This document shows positions 12,599 through 16,678 of a DNA stretch of 16,678 bases, piece by piece; positions within the stretch are counted from its first letter, which is position 1, and the number at the start of each line of letters is the position of its first letter. The notes under the pieces were generated by a model that did no database searches, was not told the origin of the DNA, and saw only the letters and a program-made list of their open reading frames with translations. Both the position numbers and the translations under genes were made by a program. The stretch is from Scatosoma sp045660225 (GTDB lineage Bacteria > Bacillota > Clostridia > Christensenellales > Borkfalkiaceae), in contig JAZRDK010000060.1 in the NCBI GenBank assembly GCA_045660225.1, positions 1 through 16,678 of the forward strand, written 5' to 3'.

Positions 12599-13705
12599 TT
12601 AAAAGCCTTCAATTCTTTTTTGACCTATTTCAAAAATTTCCGTTGTGGAACTTTCGCAAATTGCCCCGAACAACGCGCCGAAATCACGTTTTTTTTGCTT
12701 AACGACTTTCTTTTCCGCAAGTTCGTTTTTATACACCTGCGCTAAGCCCTTCGGACGTCCGTCGTTTCCAATTTCCGAAAAAACGTGTATTTCTTCGTGA
12801 GTAATTTCTACGTAACAAGAAATACGGCGATATAACTGCACGAAATCTTCGTTTGCGACATTAAAATAATTGCCGTCACCATTTTTGCCCTTAAACCAAT
12901 ACGAAAGGGGAACGGAAGAAGTAATTACAATCATTTCGCCATTGAACGATTTATTGTGAAATCGACTTTGCACCGTTGACGACGTATGATTGTCCAACAA
13001 TTTTAGACAGTCTTCAAAACTCTTGAAAGACCTGTCACGACAGTCGTCTAAAATCAAGCCTTTTTGCCCTAAATAGTCTTGCATGAAGTCGTTGGACGAA
13101 CTCGATACACAGTAATCGTAATTCATACTTCTCAACAGCTTTTTCGCGTAGTACGTTTTGCCTGTACCACCTTTACCGCAAATAAACATTACGTCTATTT
13201 TGCGTTCCGTATGGAGCGTAAGCCATTGACAACGGATTTTCCAAAGCGATTCCAATTTCCGATAAGCCGTCGGCTTTTCCGAAATAGGAAGGCTTTCTAT
13301 GTATTCCAACTGTTCGGCATAACTAAAATTCTTGAAATCCCCTAAAATCTTGGAGTTTGTTATTTCCGTTTCGAAATCGAAATTCGCAATAACTTCCGCA
13401 GGGGAATATTGATATTTATATTTTTGTTTGTTATCGGTATGCGTAAGATATTGCAAGGCATCGGTTTTACGACCTTTGATTTTTTCGACTTGGCTTTCTT
13501 GAAGACCAAACCACTCGCCAACCTGCTTTGTATCTACGCCTGAACTACCAAAATTTAGATAAATATGATAATGCTTTGCAGTATCGTCCTTATCGTGTAA
13601 TATGTAAGCCCATTGTTTAATGGTTTTATGCGATTTTATAATTTCCTGCACGTCGCCTTTGAAAAATTCAACGTTGGACGTGACTAAACATTGTTTCAAA
13701 TACAT
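12599..13705 (-). CDS. rep: Rolling-circle replication initiator Rep (HUH nuclease + SF3 helicase)
   Basis: A 368-aa protein. The N-terminal HUH endonuclease domain has KQCLVTS at the start, HYHIYLNF with H45 and H47 as metal ligands, and the catalytic tyrosine probably Y86 in QYLTHTD. The C-terminal superfamily-3 helicase has Walker A GKGGTGKT (177-184), Walker B LILDD (217-221), motif C VITSS (260-264) and a probable arginine finger in LYRRI. This HUH plus SF3 combination defines bacterial CRESS-type plasmid Reps, relatives of eukaryotic CRESS-DNA virus Reps; the nuclease part is like plasmid Rep_2 (pMV158-type). It nicks the origin and unwinds. AAGGGG precedes the ATG. The origin lies 330 bases upstream. 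Confidence 0.9.
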   Translation of the reverse strand: MYLKQCLVTSNVEFFKGDVQEIIKSHKTIKQWAYILHDKDDTAKHYHIYLNFGSSGVDTKQVGEWFGLQESQVEKIKGRKTDALQYLTHTDNKQKYKYQYSPAEVIANFDFETEITNSKILGDFKNFSYAEQLEYIESLPISEKPTAYRKLESLWKIRCQWLTLHTERKIDVMFICGKGGTGKTYYAKKLLRSMNYDYCVSSSSNDFMQDYLGQKGLILDDCRDRSFKSFEDCLKLLDNHTSSTVQSRFHNKSFNGEMIVITSSVPLSYWFKGKNGDGNYFNVANEDFVQLYRRISCYVEITHEEIHVFSEIGNDGRPKGLAQVYKNELAEKKVVKQKKRDFGALFGAICESSTTEIFEIGQKRIEGF

Positions 13706-13742
13706 TTTTTACCCCTTGATTTGAAAGCATTTATTTTCAAAG

Positions 13743-14009
13743 TTAACGTTCGAAATAATTTGATATTTCATTTCGACCACGATACACCCGTGCAACGTTA
13801 TTCGTGGAAACCTTAAATAAATCACCTACGGTTTTTGTTGTAGCTTTACTGTCGTTATATTGAACAAAAATATGCCAATGAGAACGACAACGCATAGTTT
13901 CAGAGTGATACACATAAATGTAATTAAAAATTGCCTTTTCGGACTGTATAATTGATACAAGGGAACGTTCGTTTACTTCCCCTGAAAGAGTTATAAGAAA
14001 ATTTTTCAT
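13743..14009 (-). CDS. Stand-alone HUH mini-Rep (88 aa)
   Basis: It aligns over its full length with the first 90 residues of the adjacent Rep: SHWHIFVQY (H44, H46) matches KHYHIYLNF, and TKTVGDLFKVSTNNVARVYRGRN matches TKQVGEWFGLQESQVEKIKGRK. Tyr85 in SNYFER falls where the Rep tyrosine is, and the protein stops three residues later. It keeps the metal ligands and a tyrosine but has no helicase. AGGGG precedes the start, as in rep. It is not a simple decayed copy, because the frame is open and a clean stop follows the domain. It may bind the same iterons and limit Rep, or make a second kind of nick. Confidence 0.75.
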   Translation of the reverse strand: MKNFLITLSGEVNERSLVSIIQSEKAIFNYIYVYHSETMRCRSHWHIFVQYNDSKATTKTVGDLFKVSTNNVARVYRGRNEISNYFER

Positions 14010-14033
14010 ATAATTTTACCCCTAATATGAAAG

Positions 14034-14198
14034 TTTTTGCCCTTTTTTGCACCTTTTTGCACCTTTTGCCTAAACCGCTTGGACAAGCCCCAAGCGGTTT
14101 AGGCGTAGATGCAGTTTTTGTTAGGTGTCAAAAGGCTTTGTTTGAGTTTTGGAGTTATTCACACTTGATATAATTTTGCCCTTTTTGCACCTTTTGCC
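14034..14198. other. Rolling-circle origin: two iteron arrays and a stem-loop
   Basis: Array A (14034-14070) repeats a TTTTTGCACC-type unit: TTTTTGCCC, TTTTTTGCACC, TTTTTGCACC, TTTTGCC. Array B (14174-14198) repeats the same pattern one unit shorter. Array A abuts a perfect 15-bp stem (14068-14082 with 14090-14104; GCCTAAACCGCTTGG) with loop ACAAGCC. Iterons beside a hairpin directly upstream of rep are typical double-strand origins of pMV158-type plasmids. The nick site is probably in or beside the loop but cannot be fixed. A TTGACA on the minus strand (14126-14131) could belong to the rep promoter, though its -10 is poor. Confidence 0.7.
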
Positions 14199-14203
14199 GA
14201 TTT

Positions 14204-14410
14204 TTAAGTGTCAGGCAACGAAGGGAAAGCAAGAAGTTCGCGACGTTGCATACGTCGACAAACACTTTCATAATCGCCTTTTACTTCAATTTCGACATAA
14301 TCGCCGATACAAACTAAGGTTGTATTCTCTTTCTTTTTGCAAAAAAGAGAAATACTATTTACGTTTATACAAACCTTTTCGCTTTTTACAGTTTCAAATT
14401 CAATAAACAT
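14204..14410 (-). CDS. Small beta-rich protein (68 aa), unknown
   Basis: The sequence MFIEFETVKSEKVCINVNSI, followed by TTLVCIGDYVEIEVKGDYESVCRRM, suggests a small beta domain with a C-terminal helix, like the form of FlbD-type or other short regulatory proteins. I do not assign a family. AAGGCG precedes the ATG and it starts 9 bases after the preceding stop. Lying between the ssDNA-binding candidate and the origin, it may act in replication control. Confidence 0.6.
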   Translation of the reverse strand: MFIEFETVKSEKVCINVNSISLFCKKKENTTLVCIGDYVEIEVKGDYESVCRRMQRRELLAFPSLPDT

Positions 14411-14419
14411 AATTACGCC

Positions 14420-14743
14420 TTAAAGATACAACGTCTTTTCGTCAAATACGTTAGTGCCTTCTACAAGTTCGCAACGTTCTACGTACGTCTTGTTCGTAAA
14501 TTCGTTAAGTGCAAACGTTACGTCGACAAGAGAGCCAGGAAGAATAGAACCCCATTGCTTATATTCTTCGGGTCTATGTTTGGAATTAATGCAGGCATTA
14601 ATAATCGTTTCGTCTTTCTTTGGATGCCACAAACCACCGTTCTTCATTTTGTTCGGCAAACGATACAGCGTGAGAAACAACAAATCGTCGTTCGTTTCCT
14701 TGTCTTTTTGGGGGCGCACACTTACTAAAATACATCTTTTCAT
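14420..14743 (-). CDS. Candidate ssDNA-binding protein (107 aa)
   Basis: Starts MKRCILVSVRPQKD at 14743, right after AAAGGAG; a longer frame from 14809 would run through the leader hairpin. The predicted strands (ILVSVRP, LLFLTLYRL, GSLVDVTFAL, KTYVERCELVEG) and size suggest an OB-fold, as in phage gene V-like and small plasmid ssDNA-binding proteins. This is the first gene of the minus-strand operon, ahead of the origin and Rep genes, where such a protein is expected. No diagnostic motif proves it. A different small replication protein is possible. Confidence 0.6.
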   Translation of the reverse strand: MKRCILVSVRPQKDKETNDDLLFLTLYRLPNKMKNGGLWHPKKDETIINACINSKHRPEEYKQWGSILPGSLVDVTFALNEFTNKTYVERCELVEGTNVFDEKTLYL

Positions 14744-14757
14744 TTTTATTACTCCTT

Positions 14758-14779
14758 TTGCGGATGAAAGAAACCGCAA
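14758..14779 (-). promoter_or_regulatory. Hairpin touching the ribosome binding site of the first minus-strand gene
   Basis: TTGCGG and CCGCAA (minus strand) form a perfect 6-bp stem with a 10-base loop. The stem ends directly at the AAGGAG of the 107-aa gene (14752-14757). It could modulate translation, for example by binding the product of the gene. Confidence 0.4.
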
Positions 14780-14788
14780 CAAAATTTT

Positions 14789-14817
14789 ATTTACAAGACA
14801 GTATGTCATTGCATCAA
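14789..14817 (-). promoter_or_regulatory. Possible promoter of the long minus-strand operon
   Basis: On the minus strand TTGATG, a 17-base spacer and GTAAAT, a weak match. A short palindrome, GACAGTATGTC, lies in the spacer and could be an operator. A GTAGTGGC / GCCACCAC hairpin lies further upstream (14822-14844 on the plus strand). Confidence 0.35.
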
Positions 14818-14866
14818 AGGGGTAGTGGCTATTATTTCGCCACCACTAACGGCGAGAAAATAAAAA

Positions 14867-14892
14867 AAATGCGAACTTTTATCTTCGCATTT
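14867..14892 (-). terminator. Minus-strand terminator at the right end of the element
   Basis: AAATGCGAA and TTCGCATTT form a 9-bp stem followed on the minus strand by TTTTTATTTTC. It sits between the boundary repeat and the operon promoter and would stop minus-strand transcripts entering from the chromosome, or across the joined ends of the circular form. Confidence 0.6.
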
Positions 14893-14908
14893 AATTATAA
14901 ATTATACA

Positions 14909-14930
14909 ATTTTCAAAAAAGCTTTGAAAA
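14909..14930. repeat. Right boundary repeat (candidate attR)
   Basis: ATTTTCAAAAAAGCTT followed by TGAAAA, the same as 596-616 apart from one T. TTTTCAAA and TTTGAAAA form an 8-bp inverted repeat around AAAGC. It ends 4 bases before the pheS -35 box. Confidence 0.5.
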
Positions 14931-14934
14931 TCGT

Positions 14935-14964
14935 TTGACATTTATCTTAAGGATAATGTATAAT
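14935..14964 (+). promoter_or_regulatory. pheS-pheT promoter
   Basis: TTGACA, an 18-base spacer and TATAAT, a full match to the sigma-A consensus. The predicted start is near 14971, at the beginning of the T-box leader. Confidence 0.85.
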
Positions 14965-14970
14965 AAATGC

Positions 14971-15236
14971 AATCAAATAAAGGCTATGAAAAAGCTGGTG
15001 TTTTTCCATACGCCGACTGATAAGAGAGCGCGTTCGTAGGCTGAAAGACGCGTAAGTCGGGGAAAAATTGCCGTTTCACTTTGGAGCCGTTCTTTTGAGC
15101 CGTTTTCGGGGTAGGGAGAACCGTAGCGTTTTCGTGAAACGCAAAATAAGGCGCGGAAGAAGTTCTGCGTGAAAGCAGGTGGTACAGCGGAGTGATTCGC
15201 CCTGCGCGTCGGTTTCGACGCGCAGGGCGTTTTTTC
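14971..15236 (+). promoter_or_regulatory. T-box riboswitch of pheS-pheT with terminator
   Basis: The leader holds the T-box sequence GCAGGTGGTACAGCGG (15175-15190) and a strong terminator (GCCCTGCGCGTC at 15199-15210 with GACGCGCAGGGC at 15217-15228, then GTTTTTT). In such leaders uncharged tRNA pairs with the T-box and the specifier and prevents termination. A TTC (Phe) followed by A at 15075-15077 is a plausible specifier. The gene that follows, pheS, fits tRNA-Phe sensing. Stem I is only roughly placed at about 14990-15100. Confidence 0.88.
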
Positions 15237-15285
15237 GTAAAACCCCGTCAAAAAAGAAAAATACGATAGCATATCGGAGGAAACT

Positions 15286-16299
15286 ATGAAGGAAAAAATC
15301 GAGAATTTGCGCCTTAGCATTACGGACGCAATCGAACAGACGGAAACGGGCAGAGCGTTGTACGAGCTCAAGGTCAAATTCCAAACGGAACTCAAAGGCG
15401 TTATGGGCGGTATGAAGGATTTGTCCAAGGAAGAACGCCCTGCGTTTGGTAAACTCGTCAACGAGTTTAAGCAGGCGATGGAAGAAAAATTCGACGCACG
15501 CGCCGTCGTCGTCCGTCAAATGGAAATGGAAAAGAAATACGCCAGCGAACGTATCGACATCTCGATGCCTGGTAAGGCGTATAAATCGGGCGCTTTGCAC
15601 CCTATCACGCTTGTCAAAAACGAACTCATCGACATTTTCTCGGGGATGGGTTTTAAGGTGTTTGAAGGCCCTGAAATTGAAACGGATTATTACAATTTCA
15701 CCGCGCTGAACACCCCCAAGGACCACCCTGCGCGCGATATGCAAGACACCTTCTATCTTGCGGAGAATTTGCTCCTTCGTACGCAAACGTCGGCAGGTCA
15801 AATCCGCGTTATGGAAAAGGACGCCCCGCCTATCAAAATTTTGTCGCCGGGCAGAGTATTCCGTTCGGACGACGATGCAACGCACTCGCCTATGTTCCAC
15901 CAAATGGAAGGGCTTGTCGTAGACAAGGGTATCACGCTTTGCGACCTTCAAGGCATGCTTGCGGAATTTGCAAGAAAAATTTTCACGTCGTCGACGAAGG
16001 TACGCCTTCGCCCGTCCTATTTCCCGTTTACCGAGCCGAGCGTAGAAGTTGATTTAAGCTGTTCTGAGTGCGGTGGCAAGGGTTGTAGACTTTGCAAAGG
16101 CACGGGTTGGATTGAAGTGCTTGGCGCAGGTATGGTCAACCGTCGCGTTTTGGAAAATTGTGGCGTAGACCCCGACGAATACTCGGGCTTTGCGTTTGGT
16201 ATGGGTATCGAACGTATTGCTATGTTGAAATATGGCATCAACAACATCAAAACCTTGTTCGAGAACGATACGAGATTCTTGGAACAATTTGAGGATTGA
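15286..16299 (+). CDS. pheS: Phenylalanyl-tRNA synthetase alpha subunit
   Basis: A 337-aa protein of the usual length. It has the N-terminal coiled-coil (about residues 1-85), motif 2 region with GRVFRSDDDATHSPMFHQMEG, the conserved FTEPSVEVD, and motif 3 in FGMGIERIAMLKYGI. Four cysteines in a CxxC-x4-CxxC arrangement (C259, C262, C267, C270) suggest a zinc site, common in this subunit. It charges tRNA-Phe with phenylalanine as an alpha2beta2 enzyme with PheT. CGGAGGAAA precedes the ATG. It is read through the T-box leader, so it rises when phenylalanine is short. Intact and unaffected by the upstream insertion. Confidence 0.97.
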   Translation: MKEKIENLRLSITDAIEQTETGRALYELKVKFQTELKGVMGGMKDLSKEERPAFGKLVNEFKQAMEEKFDARAVVVRQMEMEKKYASERIDISMPGKAYKSGALHPITLVKNELIDIFSGMGFKVFEGPEIETDYYNFTALNTPKDHPARDMQDTFYLAENLLLRTQTSAGQIRVMEKDAPPIKILSPGRVFRSDDDATHSPMFHQMEGLVVDKGITLCDLQGMLAEFARKIFTSSTKVRLRPSYFPFTEPSVEVDLSCSECGGKGCRLCKGTGWIEVLGAGMVNRRVLENCGVDPDEYSGFAFGMGIERIAMLKYGINNIKTLFENDTRFLEQFED

Positions 16300-16313
16300 G
16301 GGAGGATAGAAAA

Positions 16314-16678
16314 ATGAAAGCACCTTTAAGTTGGTTGAAAGATTACGTAGATATTGATATTTCCGCGCAGGAGCTTGCGGATAAGCTCTTTTCCTGCGGT
16401 TTTGAAGTGGAAGAACTCTCCTACCTCGGTGAAAAAGTAAGCCGTGTAGTGGTGGGTGAAATTAAATCGCTTACCCCTCATCCCGACAGCGACCATATGC
16501 AGATTTGCGTGGTGGATTGCGGTGAAGAATACGGCAGAGAATTGCAAATTGTAACGGGCGCGTCCAACGTGTACGTGGGCATGAAAACGCCCTGCGCTTT
16601 GGACGGTTCTACCGTCGTGGAAAGCAATCCCGAAATTTTGGAAAAGAACCCCGACGCCGTCAAGAAAATCAAAAAAGG
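16314..16678 (+). CDS. pheT: Phenylalanyl-tRNA synthetase beta subunit (start only)
   Basis: The window holds the first 121 residues. MKAPLSWLKDYVDIDISAQE is the typical PheT start, and VVVGEIKSLTPHPDSDHMQICVVD with IVTGASNV is the tRNA-binding OB domain found near the N-terminus. GGAGG lies 11 bases before the ATG, which is 14 bases after the pheS stop, so the two are co-transcribed. The catalytic-like and anticodon-binding parts lie beyond the window. Confidence 0.95.
   Translation, partial: MKAPLSWLKDYVDIDISAQELADKLFSCGFEVEELSYLGEKVSRVVVGEIKSLTPHPDSDHMQICVVDCGEEYGRELQIVTGASNVYVGMKTPCALDGSTVVESNPEILEKNPDAVKKIKK

Larger units (their letters stand above)
596..14930. mobile_element. Integrated rolling-circle, inovirus-like element (proposed limits)
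   Basis: The stretch is bracketed by two near-identical palindromic repeats and is more AT-rich than pheS and pheT. It carries a rolling-circle Rep with an iteron and stem-loop origin, an HUH mini-Rep, a run of secreted and membrane-anchored proteins, a Zot/FtsK-like membrane ATPase, an ArdC-like protein, an Xre regulator and an IS30-family transposase. Both neighbouring chromosomal units are intact. There are no tailed-phage structural genes, no relaxase and no type IV secretion genes. Filamentous phages have this replication, coat, adsorption, Zot order, so an inovirus-like prophage is the best fit. A CRESS-type plasmid with a surface-protein module is the alternative. The exact ends are inferred from the repeats. 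Confidence 0.65.

Noticed and set aside
596..14930. XerCD dif site as the integration point
   Set aside because: Neither junction shows a sequence close to the Gram-positive dif consensus. The boundary repeat is palindromic but different in sequence.
14973..15951. Long minus-strand open frames across the T-box leader and pheS
   Set aside because: They are antisense to a certain gene and a riboswitch, lack ribosome binding sites, and have composition expected of mirror frames.

Overview
The window is a piece of a low-GC Gram-positive (clostridial-type Firmicutes) chromosome carrying a foreign element of about 14.3 kb. The host assignment rests on a T-box riboswitch ahead of pheS-pheT, strong AGGAGG-type ribosome binding sites, sigma-A promoters and a Cys-lipobox lipoprotein. 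It is an inference; no rRNA or other taxonomic marker is present. The chromosomal parts are the lipoprotein gene with its terminator at the left (29-600) and, at the right, the pheS promoter, the T-box leader, complete pheS and the start of pheT (14935-16678).

Between them lies an AT-rich element bounded by two near-identical, palindromic 21-22 bp repeats (596-616 and 14909-14930), which I propose as attL and attR. It sits exactly between the lipoprotein terminator and the pheS promoter and breaks neither unit. From the left it holds: a promoter followed by a perfect hairpin; an IS30-family transposase; a small Xre-type regulator; and a plus-strand early-type operon (ArdC-like protein, three small proteins and a possible overlapping membrane peptide). 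Next comes a short structured locus with a near-consensus promoter, two hairpins sharing an identical apical sequence, and a terminator. All remaining genes are on the minus strand.

Read in their own direction, right to left, the minus-strand genes give: a possible ssDNA-binding protein, a small protein, a rolling-circle origin (two iteron arrays and a 15-bp stem-loop), a stand-alone HUH mini-Rep, and a full Rep (HUH nuclease plus SF3 helicase, like bacterial CRESS-type plasmid Reps). These are followed by a very basic small protein, a series of secreted or membrane-anchored proteins, a 31-aa membrane peptide, a 750-aa membrane ATPase with Zot/FtsK-like features, and a basic protein of unknown function. 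An SGNH-hydrolase lipoprotein with its own promoter and terminator lies inside the series.

The order replication, then surface proteins, then C-terminally anchored secreted protein, then Zot-like ATPase matches filamentous phages (inoviruses). No capsid, terminase, portal, tail, relaxase or type IV secretion genes are seen. The best model is an integrated inovirus-like or CRESS-plasmid-like ssDNA element of a Gram-positive host. The major coat protein is not identified, so virion formation is unproven. The most unusual piece is the locus at 4123-4260, which may be a new small RNA, a single-strand replication origin or a packaging signal.
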